Part shown: positions 12,478 to 25,177 of the stretch, in pieces
Position numbering within the stretch: the stretch's first letter is position 1
How the letters are laid out: each line of letters opens with the position of its first letter
Source of the DNA: Manduca sexta
Lineage: Eukaryota > Arthropoda > Insecta > Lepidoptera > Sphingidae
Length of the DNA: 64,000 nucleotides
NCBI RefSeq assembly: GCF_014839805.1
Contig: NC_051129.1
Location: 4,716,920-4,780,919 of the forward strand
Reading direction: 5' to 3'
Notes under the pieces: model-generated
Database searches by the model: none
Told to the model about the DNA's origin: nothing
What the model saw: only the letters and a program-made list of their open reading frames with translations
Position numbers and translations under genes: made by a program

Positions 12478-12660
12478 CTTATGTTTACGCGAATGCTAGA
12501 CATTAAAATGAAACAATTTTACGGATTTTATCGCGGTTTTTTATATTATAATTTTCTCCCGACGTTTCGAATACTTGGCAGCTTTCGTGATCACGGAGCG
12601 GACTGAGGTGTTGGACTTTCCGAAAGTCAAAGTTACAATATCCACGTTTTACAATTATAC
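12478..12660 (-). repeat. Dispersed repeat with 'ttatcgcggttt' and 'cccgacgtttcgaa' blocks, copy A
   Basis: It shares ordered blocks (tttacgcgaatg, cggattttatcgcggttt, ttctcccgacgtttcgaa, a 'gtcacggggcg'-like block, aaagtcaaagttacaat) with 17825-17995 and 58755-58930, and with the duplicate copies at 34933-35115 and 41593-41770. It is probably the tail of a retroelement. On the minus strand it reads as a 100-aa open frame ending in 'VFETSGENYNIKNRDKI', which is not enough to name a family. Confidence 0.6.
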
Positions 12661-13384
12661 AACGTTTTAAATTCAACATCCTAAACACGCCCTTGTCAGC
12701 TAACCTATATTTTGTCAAATTCACATCTCCGGCCGCTCCTTCCCACAATGGAACGCTTATAAACCGATCATGTAGCATGTCAATCAATGTTTGAATCCAA
12801 TACACAACCTCGATTTTATGATGAAATATTTATGGGCGTGATTAAACGTATTGGCATAAATCATTTATACTACAGGCAGTTACTGTTAGTGCTTAATATT
12901 TGTAGGTGATTACTCTGAAACTAGCTCTTTGTAAATTATTATGAATAGTTGTCATATCAAACTATAATGAGTACCAAGGTATAAGTATAACCTCGTCTAG
13001 TATATTTACGTGTTATTAACCTATTTTAAATTGCACTAGTGTAACAAAATCAATCTGAACTCTAAATACTGAAAGTCTAATACTATTTGATTTTATGTCT
13101 CGAATGCAGCATCCCAAATACTGTTTTGATAGAATTGAAATATTACCTCCGTTAACAATTCAGAAACAAAGCAAAAGTCCTGTTCCATCTCGATTCAAAA
13201 TAAATTGCGACTCTTTCGATTTCCACTCAGTCTTGTATCACGTCACTTAATCCTTTGATTTGACGTGGCGCACTTTCAACTTGTAGGGGACCGGCGGCTT
13301 AACTTTTCCACTATTATGAAAAGTTATATTTCTTCAGAACTTTCTTTTGTTGACTGAAATGAATGGAATAGATTTTTTATTGCA

Positions 13385-13520
13385 CTTACTATCCATACTT
13401 ATAAATGCGAAAGTCACTTTGTTTGTTATACTTACACTGCTTAACCATTGAACGAATTTCGATGAATTTCTATATGGAGATAGTTTGAGACCCTGAGAAG
13501 GACATAGCGTATTAAAGGAC
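13385..13520 (-). repeat. Lepidopteran interspersed repeat fragment
   Basis: The reverse complement has the layout 'ctatgtccttctcagggtctcaaactatctccatata', then 'gaaattcatcgaaattcgttcaatggtt', then 'aacaaacaaagtgactttcgcatttataagta'. This is the same type as the plus-strand repeats at 15815-15985 and 31542-31760. The duplicate copy is at 35845-35980. The family is not assigned. Confidence 0.5.
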
Positions 13521-14734
13521 ATAGGCGAGAAATTATATATATTTATCCTGGTATCTAAATAATGTATAATATTTTAAAGATTCAAATAAAATCATTTCAT
13601 TTCATTTCGAAAAACGACGCACGAGTCCGCGAGCAAAAATTGGTAGATATGAATTGATTAAAATTGTTATAGTTTTTATATTATTTTGTTCTAAGGATAA
13701 TAACCAGTTGAATAAAATTGTGAACAGAACTTAGATTATAGTATCTGTTTACATGTTTTTTTCAATTATAACGGTGTTTTCAGTCAATATAACAGAACTT
13801 TCATATCAATGAGACAATTTTTATGATGATTTGATTTTATTATCATTCTGTTTCTCTTTAGTAACATTCTCAACATCGTCCAACAGACAATTCGCTGCTT
13901 AAACCGACAGCTCTATAAGCATTAAATACCGCACACGACGATAAGGGTCAAATTCAACAAACGACTAATATTTCAACTCTTGAATATAAAGTCCACAGGT
14001 CCTAATGTCGCACCACAAAACACCCCTCTCGCGTCAATGCCGTTTTATTCCAGTTATCCGCGCACTTATCGTATGCGACAATCATCCAATCAAAACAATC
14101 ACAACTGGCGTGCAGACGCGTGAGAAGCACCAGCGAACAATTCAGAGGGGGCAATGCTACAGTCAATTATCGGACGTATTATACATACATATTAGATTAA
14201 TTTTAGCTTCGTTGTGAATGATGTAGAAAACTTTATACAGTAAGGTGAGATATTTAGTGCAAATGAGAATCTAATATTAAAATGATTAAATTCAAAAGTA
14301 ACTTATTTGTTGAATTTTTTGTTTACTTAAGTTATGTAAGTATTTTGAACTTATACATATCCTATTTATTTATATATAAAGGGAGTTAGTTGAAGTAGTA
14401 AAATTATGTATTAATATTTCCGATGATGCAATAGTACTGAATTGCTTAAATATATGTTATCATTTGTATATTTAAAGTAAACATCAAAAACAGTCCGCTG
14501 TCAGATACAATATAGATAAAAATTGCTCACGTTATTATTCACTGAGCGTGTTTTGATAAAATAGATTACAAATCTTTCGCAAAATCTGGATTGTGAAAAC
14601 GCACATAGAAATACTCGGCAAATGTAGTTTATAATTTTGGAATCGTACTATAAATTAGTTATTGATAGGCAATAAATATCTAACTTATACGTCGATGCTA
14701 TACTATATTTTTTATTTTTATTTTTCAACTTCCA

Positions 14735-14840
14735 TTTCGGTGATCTACACAAAAAGTTACCGATCCGGTAATCGAATTTAGGGTCAACCGGACCACAGTC
14801 CATAGTTTCCGCCGCTACACCTTCAGACTGTATTGTAGTT
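14735..14840 (-). repeat. Probable decayed tRNA-derived SINE
   Basis: On the minus strand 'ggtgtagcggcgg' resembles an A box. The later 'aattcgattaccgg' resembles a B box followed by a 'ccggatcgg' block. Both are degenerate. The same segment is at 37195-37300 in copy 2, with one change in the palindromic 'ccgatc' block. Confidence 0.4.
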
Positions 14841-15814
14841 TACTTACTACAGTTTCTTTTCTACATCAAAAACCTTTGAAACCACTAACCCCTTATTCAT
14901 AGACTTTTTATCTAAGGAAGGAGTAAAGCTGTAATAACAGTTCTGTTTCTCAACACTGACGGCATGGCAGCCTTCACAATGCGTAGACGTAGGTCCGTTG
15001 TGATTGGCTAATATTGAGATACTACAATATAGGGGGTAAATAACTATTACCTCACTACAGAAACTATCAGCTAGAGAGTAAACAGATTAAATGTCCATTA
15101 TAATATTTTAATGACATAGTAGGTATAACGTATGTATTGTTGTATTTAAGTACTCAAGTCAAACACAAACAATGATATCCTGAATGATTACTTCAGATAA
15201 CGCCCACTCATAGATATAGATTGAGTGCGAAATGTTTTGTAATTAAAGTTATTAAACATGTTACAAATCAACCATTGTTTATTGCACGTGACAAATATAG
15301 ATAGAACATACAAAATAGAACATAAGTCTTGTAGTAACTGTGATTTATATTCGGAGGTTATGTGCATGTCTCTTAGACAATATATTAAAGATATTTAATA
15401 GTATTTCACCAGTTTTAGATGCACCTACCTTGTTTATCTCTGCACCACCCTAAGGTCGACTGGTAGAAAATGCCTCTAGCATCCTTCCGCCTTTATACTT
15501 ACTTATACAGATAAGTAAGTTATATACAGATATAAAGTGTATAAATAAGTAAAAGATGCGATTTGTATTTATCCTTTATGCTGAAGTATAAAGGTATAAA
15601 TCCGAGACGAGCCGTAGGCTGCTAGTGCAGTACTGTTTACCATAAAAATTATTACGAGCAACGCGACATTGTAGCGTGCGGCCGTGGTTTGCGGCTGCTG
15701 CCAACCGCAGCACCAGTGGTGACGCGGACCGCAAAGCGCTCACACTATCCATAGAAACCGTACTAAAATAAAAGTAGCGAATATCAATCTTATTTATACC
15801 AAATAATACATAAC

Positions 15815-15985
15815 ACATTTCCGCTATATTTCCCCGTGATAAAAAAGAGCTTATATCCATCCCAGGGTCTGAAAATATCTCCATACCAAATTTTATCGAA
15901 ATCCATCCGGTATTTTTTTGAGTTTATCACGTTCAAACAGACGCGAAACGAACTTTGTTTTATAATATGTAAAGACTTAAATATA
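15815..15985 (+). repeat. Lepidopteran interspersed repeat fragment
   Basis: The ordered blocks ttccccgtgataaaa, cttatatccatcccagggtct, ccataccaaattttatcgaa, gagtttatcacgttcaaac and ttttataatatgtaaag match the type seen at 31620-31760. The duplicate copy is at 39587-39757. The short open frames over it are shadows. Confidence 0.5.
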
Positions 15986-17824
15986 CGTATTTGTGTCAAT
16001 AAGGATACTTATTACAAATAATGTATTAATTTTCTGACTCAGTTCTAGGGCGCCCCACTTCCCACAATCCATCTTCCTTCCTCGATACAAACAGTAAATT
16101 GTCACTAAAATTTTCCTTCAGAGTTCTTGAGCATATCAAAATCAAATTGTGGTAGGTTGGTAGTCTTTGTAACAATTGTTATTCTTGTCATTATGTTGGT
16201 AAACTAATGAAAGTTGTTATCTCGTATTGCATCACTCAACAAAATAGGACGAATCACGTCTCTGCAACAAATAATATAAAACGTAGTTTGCTATTATCTA
16301 ATTTCTATATTTAATTTGATGATGATATTAGCAGGTGCCCGTTCTGACGGTAACAATATGCTTGCTCGTGAAGAATAGCATTACAAATGTGTTGCTTATT
16401 GATTTTACGTATACTTATGTATAATCGTGTGAAAAGTACTAAGAAACGAATCTTGTAAATAAATTCTTTTAAATACCTTCTTAGTTTAGCTTATGCTTAT
16501 TCTCAATATGTCCAAACACGCTTTGATATAAAACACAAAACAAACAAAGAAAATAGAACATAGTATTTGGAGCAGATGCTATCGAAACATTTATTTGCAA
16601 AACTTTGAAACTTGCGAGAAGCTGACTAGTGTTCGTACTTGTAGTTCTTAATACATTGCCTAAATTTAGCGTTCCTAAATTTATAACAAGGATGTCTGCG
16701 TTTAATAAACACTAGATACAGTTCTCTTCGCGCCTAGAATCGTTTGGCATCTTCGGTATTTTAATGGTAAAATATAGAATAATTTTAATACTAAAATGGA
16801 CTGCGTATTTTTCAATATGCAATTAATTTATAGCAATTATCGTACTAGCAAACAGTGGTTTTAAAATTGTGGAAAAATATTTTATTAATTTTTACTGTTT
16901 ATAAATAATTTCAATGTATAACTTTGTACCTACACAAATTTTCAAATCGCTTGCTAAGCGCGCTGATGTGTATAGAATATCCAGACTCCTTCGATTCCAC
17001 CACACTCTCGATCTTTCGCAACTCAACGAGATCATCGACCGATCCCGAGTCGTACACAAATCGTGACGAATGTTGCAAAACCCACACATCCAGACCGCAA
17101 GCTGCCATTTTAGGTACAACAATGACACAAGCTGTAAGGAAACGCGAGGTGTGACTAACATAGCCAAGAGGACTTTTGTGTCGTAACATGGGCGTAGTCG
17201 GGACTTTAGTTATGTTTGGCATATAATAGTATATCTTCTGGGAAAGTATTAAAACCTATTGTAACACACTACCACATTTTTTTTTTCTAGCATATTATTT
17301 ACACGAATTTTTCAAACATGACATATGTATAAATCAATAAAGATTTAGGACTGAAAAGGACCCTTCATATCACGTTTAATTTTTTTATAGTAAAATAATG
17401 TCAACTTTCAGAACCATCGCTCCATCTTGGCACGTTCTTTATTCATCTCTTAAATAAATATTGAATAGAGCGTCGACCTTGGCCTATATTGCTTGAGGGG
17501 AGGACACCCTGACTGCGCTTCACGCCCAAGTAGTATAGCCTGGTGTTTCATAGTAGAATGCCTTTTAAGTGTTAAAGGTTTATGGGCGTCTTTCACAACG
17601 TAATCTTATGTTAGTAAGGCGTAATCTATAAGCATACAGGGCTTTTAAACTTTAGATTTATGGTGTTTGATTAACAAAGTTATGGTCGTTCGATATAAAG
17701 TGAGTTTGTGTGAACGGCTGAATAGTTAGGTGTGAACTAGAGGCCGTTGTTCGAATTCCTCACCCAGGTCTTTGAGAAGCGTTCCGTGATTAGTAAATGC
17801 TTCGTTTGTATAATGATTTATGTT

Positions 17825-17995
17825 AACGCGAATGTTAGATAATAAAATTAAACCATTTTTCGGATTTTATCGCGGTTTTATATTTTAATTTTATCCCGTT
17901 GTTTCGAAGACTGCAGCCTTCGTAGTGACGGGGGGACTGCGGTGTTGGTCTTCCACAAAGTCAAATTTACATTAACTTACATTTTACAATTATAA
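17825..17995 (-). repeat. Dispersed repeat, 'ttatcgcggttt' family, copy B
   Basis: It shares the blocks gttaacgcgaatgttaga, ttttcggattttatcgcgg, cccgttgtttcgaagactg and aaagtcaaatttacatt with the copies at 12478 and 58755. The duplicate copy is at 41593-41770. A degenerate B-box-like sequence (gttcgaattcc) lies about 75 bp upstream. Confidence 0.55.
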
Positions 17996-18211
17996 ATATT
18001 TATATTTTTTAGCTATTGGTGGTCGGATCTACGCAGAATGACCTCACAGAGCCAGGTTGTAATTTATTTGATGGGTAACTCTTATCTAATGATAATATAT
18101 AGCCCTTTTGTAAATTCTAATTCGGTTGCCAACACGGCGCACTGCACTTGTAAATACATGCAAAGTTAGTTGCCAACATGAAGTTTCCAGTAAACACATA
18201 CAAATTAGGAT

Positions 18212-18227
18212 AAGGTGGTAGCTCAAG
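18212..18227 (+). repeat. Isolated 16-nt terminus of the TTAA MITE
   Basis: The sequence aaggtggtagctcaag equals the last two bases of the TTAA target plus the first 14 bases of the MITE that occupies 42006-42343 in copy 2. Here it stands alone, 21 bp before the unoccupied TTAA at 18249-18252. Copy 2 lacks this fragment at the matching position. Confidence 0.7.
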
Positions 18228-18326
18228 AAACATGTATACAAATCACATTTAAACAACGAAACTTCTCCGGAAGCAAGTATGTTTGACAGGCGAAGTTAAA
18301 CACGCAGTTAGTACTTTAACGTTTGT

Positions 18327-18775
18327 CATAAAACTGCTTGTTATTTGATATTTATAAGCAGTTTTATATATATGCTAAAATTTAATAAAACAAAGTAACT
18401 GTGGCTAATTCTTCTTGTTGTAGTATACAATAAACCATCTGTATCATATCCATCATGATCATCTGTTATCTGACCCAGTTTAATAAGTAAAACAAAAATA
18501 TGAAATATGTATCTTCAAATGTACCAAACTTCCGGGTATGTATATTGACTGCTAGAAACCTTACTTAACTTTAAAATTTTTCAAAAAACTGCTAGTCATT
18601 TGAATAAAATATTAAGCAGTTTTTATATATAAGATATATTTGAATAAAACAAAGTCCGTGGCCACCTCTTCTTTATATGGAAAAATAACCCTGTAAATGA
18701 ACATCTGCCATCTGACCCAGTTTAATGTAAAAACATTATATGAAATATGTTTTGTAAAATGTGTAGTTCTTTATG
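18327..18775 (+). repeat. Two diverged ~255-bp tandem units, one unit in copy 2
   Basis: Two successive units share 'aaaactgct', 'aagcagtttt', 'aataaaacaaagt', 'ggc.a.ctcttct', 'atctg.catctgacccagttta' and 'atatgaaatatgt'. Matching points 18334 and 18589 give a period of about 255 bp. Copy 2 has only one such unit, at about 42423-42612. Each unit starts with a short inverted repeat (aaaactgct and agcagtttt). Confidence 0.75.
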
Positions 18776-18864
18776 TAAAACTGGGATAGAAAACAGTTTT
18801 TAAGGATTTTTTAAAGCTCTTCACAAGATACCATTATTTTGGTAATGTCATTGAAATATTTCTT

Positions 18865-18950
18865 GATAATTAGATTCTACATAAAGGGAAGCTGGTAGGA
18901 ATCTGGTTATATGGACCCTTCACCACTGGTATATAGCTTTATAATAAGTG
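18865..18950 (+). repeat. Dispersed repeat with 'gggaagctggtaggaatctgg' block
   Basis: The block 'agattctacataaagggaagctgg' plus 'tatggacccttcaccac' and 'tatagctttata' recurs, diverged, at 24655-24815 and in longer form at 42640-42800 in copy 2. Copy 1 lacks the 5' half of the element here. Confidence 0.55.
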
Positions 18951-20724
18951 TAAACCCGTAGACTTTATGGTCCATTTAAATCCAGTTCATTATTAATTAA
19001 CGTTAAAAGCAGATGTTTCAAATCGTCTCTCAAGACCGGCTTACAGTATTTGTTTAATCCACCAGTTTTTACAAACGTGGATACGCTAATGGTTAACCAT
19101 GCCAATAATTACAGCAGCTGTTACCATACACCTTTCCCATCTACATTCCACAGATAATATAGCCAGCTGCGCCGCAACCAAGTCACCGTAGTCTCAACAC
19201 ATTACAATAAATTACGTCTAATTATTCCTTTACAAAGAGGCTCTGTTTGACATTAACCAACGCATGAATAAGGCAGGCATCCCGAGTAATGCTATTAGAC
19301 CAGTTACAATTTGCACCTGTCATGTCATCGCCTTTTAAAGGCTTTACGACTCAATGAAGGTTTTCACTGCAGATGGACGACGTACGCAAGACAAAAAGTC
19401 TTTTAGTAAATTAAAATTATTTTGTTAAAGAATTTTAAAAGGAAATCTAAGTGAACGAAGGAATGCCAGTGACTCGAGGCTTATCTTACCTCTAAAATTC
19501 TAAAAGGTTCTTGAGTAAGAAACTAAAACCGAAAGATATTGCGTAAAACAAAACAAGCGGAGGCGGTCATGATTACGCATAAATTATAATAAAAGGGGTC
19601 TTTTAGCGGCATCTCTGGCTGGGAAGCTGATTTTAAACGGCGCTTTGTAAAAAATTCACGCGTTCAGCTGAGCTCCGTGAAATAAGGACTTCATAAAAGT
19701 TGGCCACTGTTGTAGGCATTATTTATGAAAAGTCCCGCCGCTCGACTCGGTGCAGTTTATTTCGAGCCAAAACAAGCAAACTGTTCGAGCCGAGTTTCCT
19801 GCAACTATTGGCAACGAATGCAACTGGACGTTTAATGTAGCATTGTTTGCATTTAATGTCAACTAGTGGGCGCAGTGTAATGCCTTAACGTTAACAAGTG
19901 GGTGTGCTGTATGAAGGTATTTGTTTAATTTGGCCAAGTTATACGACAAACACTTTATTTGTAGACGCATGTTGCGGCATTTGAGGGTTTTTGAAGATTA
20001 TTTATTCAATTTATTCAAAATTTGTTTTACTATGTTATGTGGGCGCGATATTGCAGTTATGGGTTAAGGCTTTAAGCGCCCGCCTACGTCTTCCGCTGAG
20101 ATTCAGAGCATTCCGTGTATTAGGGTTACCATCCACTAACAAGTGGGAAGCTAAGTAAAGCTACAATTCATCCTCTCTTTTTCATTTTGCTTTAGTGGAA
20201 GTGTTCACAACTCTTAACGGCACAGAAACATACACAAAATGAACGATTCTCTTAATCAATAAAAAATATCCTTTCCATTTTCTTACGTTCCAAATTATGA
20301 TATCAGTTTTAAAATGTGCATTGTAATGTCTATAAACAATTATAGTTATTAGAATATCAAATAAATCAGTACAATTCTGAGATATAACTATATTTAACAA
20401 TATTGGCTCAAACTGTAAATATTAAAAGTACGTAAAAACCATTAATGACATCATTCGTTCCGTAAGGAAATATGAATGAAATTCAGTTGTTGTTGAATAA
20501 GGCAATCAATTAGACGCCCACGCCACTCGTTTCCCGTTAACAGCACAAGATCCAATATCTCGTGTATTCTTAGCGCTTAACAACATATCAAGTGGAGCAT
20601 ACTTCACAATCCTTTATATGAACTAAGGAAACATTTAGCAAATATTGGTATACAAATTTATTTTATTGTTCACAAATATATTTAAAATTGGAACAAAGGC
20701 AACATTGAGATCATGTAGACGTAA

Positions 20725-21410
20725 AATAGATTCGAACATTTATTTTTGAAAAGTTACATTTGGGGTTGACGTTCCGTTTTTACAAAAAGCGAAATTTAGT
20801 AAATTTTAAAAAGTGTAGGGGTCAAGTGTAAATTTGTCCGTATTAAAACTCTAAAAACCGTAAGCTTCTTGGTCGCCGAACCATGGCTTATCACTAAATA
20901 CACAACATTCGATACGCATCTTCGGTTCAATATAAATGGTTTTACGATGTATCTATATAATACTACTTTATTTGACAAAAAAATATTATATGCATTTTTT
21001 GTTTCAAATTGAAATTGTATTACATACATTGCGTGGTACGAAACGTAACTTTGTTATATGAACTATTAAAGAAAAACTAGTGACTATAAAATAGAAATTT
21101 ATTATCACTTATTGTATAGAACAATTACCCCCTATACTTCAACAAAAAAATCTGAAAATTGAGTACGTCAGTCTAAAAACGTTTCCAAGCTCAAGGCATC
21201 GTCAAAACTGAATCTACCACGTAACATTTCAAAAATTGACAACGAAAGAGACACTAAAATATCTGACTGATTGAATATTTGACATTTATTTTTACCATTC
21301 AAACTACCGCCGAGGTTTTTAACCATCAAATTATGGTTTATCGTTTTTTGTAATACCAATATAAAGAGTAGTAAACAGTAGTTAAACCTCTGATAAGACG
21401 GCTTATGTTT
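20725..21410. repeat. Strongly diverged block containing a decayed palindromic MITE
   Basis: Flanks on both sides match copy 2 almost exactly, but this interval aligns only patchily to 44581-45075. Recognisable shared pieces are 'gaaaagttacatttggggttg', 'agtgtagggg', 'aaatggttttacgatgtatct' and 'gcattttttgtt'. In copy 2 the same position holds a MITE with near-perfect inverted arms. Here both arms are decayed. Confidence 0.7.
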
Positions 21411-24309
21411 ATTCATACATGCAGTTAAATTTTAACGCTACTGAAATTGGTATCGAATATTGATGGGTAGTTATTTGTAAACTATAGTCAGAAAGTAGCC
21501 ATAGATGCTTCCGTTTGAAATAAATATTTAAAATGTATTCGCGAACAATGTATAAAATAAACATATACCAAGGCGCACGCGCAAACAATTATTACATACA
21601 ACGTTTGCTCACTTGAGCTTTGAATTATCATAAATCAAAGCAAACTCGCGAGCTGCAGAGTTGCATTCAAGTTGTTCTAATAAGAAATCGTCATGGGGTG
21701 TCCACATTCCAGATTATCTTTACAGCAGTGCAAGTATGTTCCTCTTAGATAGCAATATAGAATAGAATAGCAATTTTCTCTATATATCTACCTCATTGTA
21801 TTAAAGTATCAAATTAAAGTAATTTTTTGATACAAATGATTACACGAACCAGCCATTCTCCTGGTGGTAAGTGTTACCGTCGCTCATACAGAGATGCAAC
21901 ACCACACGAAAGGTGGTTCACAAAGCAAACATGACAATTAAAATTTGTGCAGTTAAACAAACATAATTTCATACATCTGAAACTAAAAAACTTTTTGACC
22001 CAACAACTTTACAGCTGAAAAAAAATACATAGACTACTCTTCGATGCCAAAAACCACGAATCATTAATCAGTTCCCGAAATCTGAGTTAATAACACTGCT
22101 CTAATAGATAGTTCCAGCGCAGCAGAGATCTCGTTCTTTGTTTTTATTCGACGAAATTACTACCCGTCTTTCAGTATGAGCTGAAAGCAAAATGCACCAT
22201 GCATGCAAATCCATCCTCTCTTCTCATTCTTTGTTTTTCGTCAACAAAATTGCCGCCGCGAACTGTGCTTTTTTCGTGACGATATTCCAGGCAAACTACC
22301 ATCATAAAGTGCTTGAATAACAAATACGAAACAGAATGACATGAAATAGAATTTTGTATGAACTAGATTAAGCTAAACAAATTAAAAATGTATCCAGTTG
22401 TTTATAACCTGATCTGGGAAAATAAAAGACTTCGCTATGTTAAGCTAAAATAAAAGCAAAAGTGATATCCGAGAGCAGGTTTTTTCCTAGTCAGGCTAAA
22501 GACACTGCAATATAACACGACGTGAACACCCTGTATCAAGATATCGGTCATGAGAGCTCGTCTACCGCACACGTCCATCATATCCATAAGAAATGTCCGG
22601 ACTCCGCATGAGCCAGAACCCGCAATGTGGAACCAAAGTTAATGGTGCATGCAGTACGTTGCACTCGCATCTCAGAATGCGTACTTTCTGTTTTCTGCAA
22701 TAATCACTTTTTTAATGATGTGCGATGGAAAATGATGTCTCGTCACGGTGTAGATTCTTAGCAAAGAAAAGTGTGAAGATAACTGTTTAGAAAAGAAATA
22801 GATTGGAACTATGTTAGGAAATTACATATTTCCCGGCGCAGAGACGATAAATGTTTTTATTAATAATTAATTTATTCCACACCGCATATCATAGCACATA
22901 GGGATGTTGCGGGTAGCGTTATACGACGAACTGTTGCCACAACACCCTAATGGGAACAAATATTTGCGGTCTACATTAACTATTTAATCAGGGCGGGTAG
23001 GTAACGTAGAAGCTTAATTTCTCCGTCAGAAAGCCAGGTAGCTTGCAGGTTTATTTGTAAAGTAAAAACAATTTCATATACGAAATAAGTAATAAGAAAA
23101 CTAATTAAAAGATTCCTAAATGAATTAAGGTAGTAAGAACGGTTCTTAGTAAATAAGTTTTTGGTACTACTTTATGATACGACATGGCTACGCGCGGACG
23201 CTGTTATTCTAAATTTTAATAACAATGGCACATTAAAATGAGCAATAAATCCGACGTGATTAGAATTTGTTATTCGTTAATAAGACGGACTTATACTTTG
23301 TCATCTTCCGCCAGACTCATTACTTCCTTAATATATTATTTCTCACCGATGTGGTAATCTACAACACATTTAATTAATGTTTCGAATTATCTTAATAATA
23401 AACATTAATGTTGATAATAATGTATTATTACATTTAATAAATAACTAATAACCGTATACAATTCGAATAAATCACGTTTAAACATCAATAACTATAACAT
23501 TAAAAATGAGTAATTGCGAGTCTGTAATACAGACTATTTTTATTTTGTATCTAGTCATAATCATTAAGATAATGGTCTTATAAAAGCGCCATTAATGTTA
23601 TACCCGCAACATCGAAATTATGAAAATAAATGGACAAAACTAACATTGTATTTTGAAGTAGGATATTGTATGTATTTTTGAAAGGGCATTTAGGGAATTA
23701 TTCGCCATAAAGCTCATCCAGAAAGTCAGGCTGACATAGTTGTAACAAACACCAGTGTGTCTAGATTTTAGAATGTTCCAAAAAACGCGACACAATCCCG
23801 TGTCGTTTTATTGAGATTGGTGGAGGAACTAACACGTGACACGTTGGTCTCTCAATCAATCATAAATATCAAAATTAAACGACATCGATTTACATGTCGC
23901 GTTTTTTAGGCCGTTCTCAGGGGCTCAGGCCGTAGCAAGACGCTTTTCTACAATCGTTAATAGAAAAAACTGTTCTAAATTTAAATTTTCTTTTGGCCTT
24001 GTTGCTGGCTTGTTACAGCCTCAAGAGACACGACCCATTAATTAAAATTATATAACTAAACAGTATACTATACTATCAAGTTCAGTATAGTGATCACTAT
24101 CCTTGCATGACATAAAAAACCATATATTTTAAGTTAAAGCCCAATACAAATTGCGACAAAATCAAAATAATCCGACATCCCACCAAGCAGATTAAAGATG
24201 TCGCATAGAAAATTTACTACACACGAATGAACATAAAGCTACGAGCGAAGCTATAAATAACACAGCGACACCCGCGCTCGTGCCATTTTCGCCTACTTAA
24301 CGGTTCAAC

Positions 24310-24609
24310 ATGTGTTTGGATTTATCGCTTAAATCCAATTGGTCGGTAAATGGTGTTAATTTAATTACTGCAAACGCACCAAGATATGTCGTGCGTGATC
24401 TCTTTAATTATGTCGTGCTGTCTTTGTAGTTGTTTTGCAATGCTGATGTCATCACTATTCCGTGTAGAATGTTTATGTCTGATGCCGATAACGTTTTGCC
24501 AGATGCTTTGCTTAAATTCAAGGGTAATGGACCAGTGCAGCAGACTTGATATGGACAGCTATTGTTTTCAGTAACTGACATAACAGTAGTTCAAGTCTGT
24601 TCTCAATAA
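24310..24609 (+). pseudogene. Possible decayed coding segment, two in-frame stops
   Basis: A single frame from the ATG at 24310 to the TAA at 24607-24609 has only two internal stops, TAG at 24427-24429 and TGA at 24547-24549. The peptide between them is mixed in composition (for example VITIPCRMFMSDADNVLP) and unlike the low-complexity peptides of the surrounding AT-rich DNA. I recognise no family. It could be an old processed pseudogene or transposon remnant, or simply a chance frame. With so much sequence, a 100-codon frame with two stops is not statistically striking. The same frame and stops are at 47979-48278, which is not independent evidence. A separate 62-aa frame overlaps it in another register. 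Confidence 0.25.
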
Positions 24610-24654
24610 CGAAGGGAAACTGCTTTTGTATATAAGCAAATTAATTCTCAGTAG

Positions 24655-24820
24655 CGAAAGGTGCAATTTCTCGAAAGGAACCCAACACAACATATAGATA
24701 CTAATAAGCATAAATGCGGTCTGTAAATCATTCTAATGATTATAGGATTTTACGTAAATTCAAAATAAAAAGGAAGCTGGCAGGAATATGGTTGTATGGA
24801 CCCTTCGCCCTGTTACTTGT
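24655..24820 (+). repeat. Dispersed repeat with 'ggaagctggcaggaat' block
   Basis: The blocks tctcgaaaggaaccca, taatgattataggattttac, ggaagctggcaggaatatgg and atggacccttcgcc match the better-preserved copy at 42640-42800 in the same orientation. The duplicate copy is at 48330-48495. The 68-aa frame crossing it is a by-product. Confidence 0.6.
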
Positions 24821-24976
24821 ACAGCTATCTTTAATACTTATGGCTGACCTGAAGATAGTTACTGACCTACCCGTGCTTTCCGTAGAGTCAGCCATTATTC
24901 TCTGTAAACAATGGCGGTAATTCCTCGAGACTACTTAAAAAAAGGCGATAGCTGTAGTTGGAAACGGCGAATGAGT

Positions 24977-25177
24977 GTTACGGTCCATTCATAAATGCAC
25001 AACCACACCACATCGCAGCGACAAAACGTGGTACAACAGTAGTTACGTTGATGTATGAATTTTTGTTCACATGGACTATATTTTGCCGCCGAATTGCCGT
25101 TCAGAATTGACCACATCGCAACAACAATTTGACGCTGCGATGCGGCGAGTTTCATGTGAATAGACCCTTAAAGTAAC
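24977..25177. mobile_element. Putative MITE with imperfect terminal inverted repeats
   Basis: The left end 'gttacggtccattcataaatg' pairs imperfectly with the reverse complement of the right end 'catgtgaatagacccttaaagtaac'. The subterminal block 'catcgcagcg' is repeated inverted on the other side. It is GC-richer than its surroundings and has no coding capacity. The duplicate copy is at 48647-48846. No clear target-site duplication was established. Confidence 0.5.

Noticed and set aside
11907..12503. Long open frames across the N run (and similarly at 32405-33002)
   Set aside because: They consist of N translated as X; they are gap artefacts.
14880..15060. Possible MITE starting 'ccccttattcatagac'
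   Set aside because: The left end resembles a common lepidopteran element, but I could not find a matching inverted right end or target duplication.
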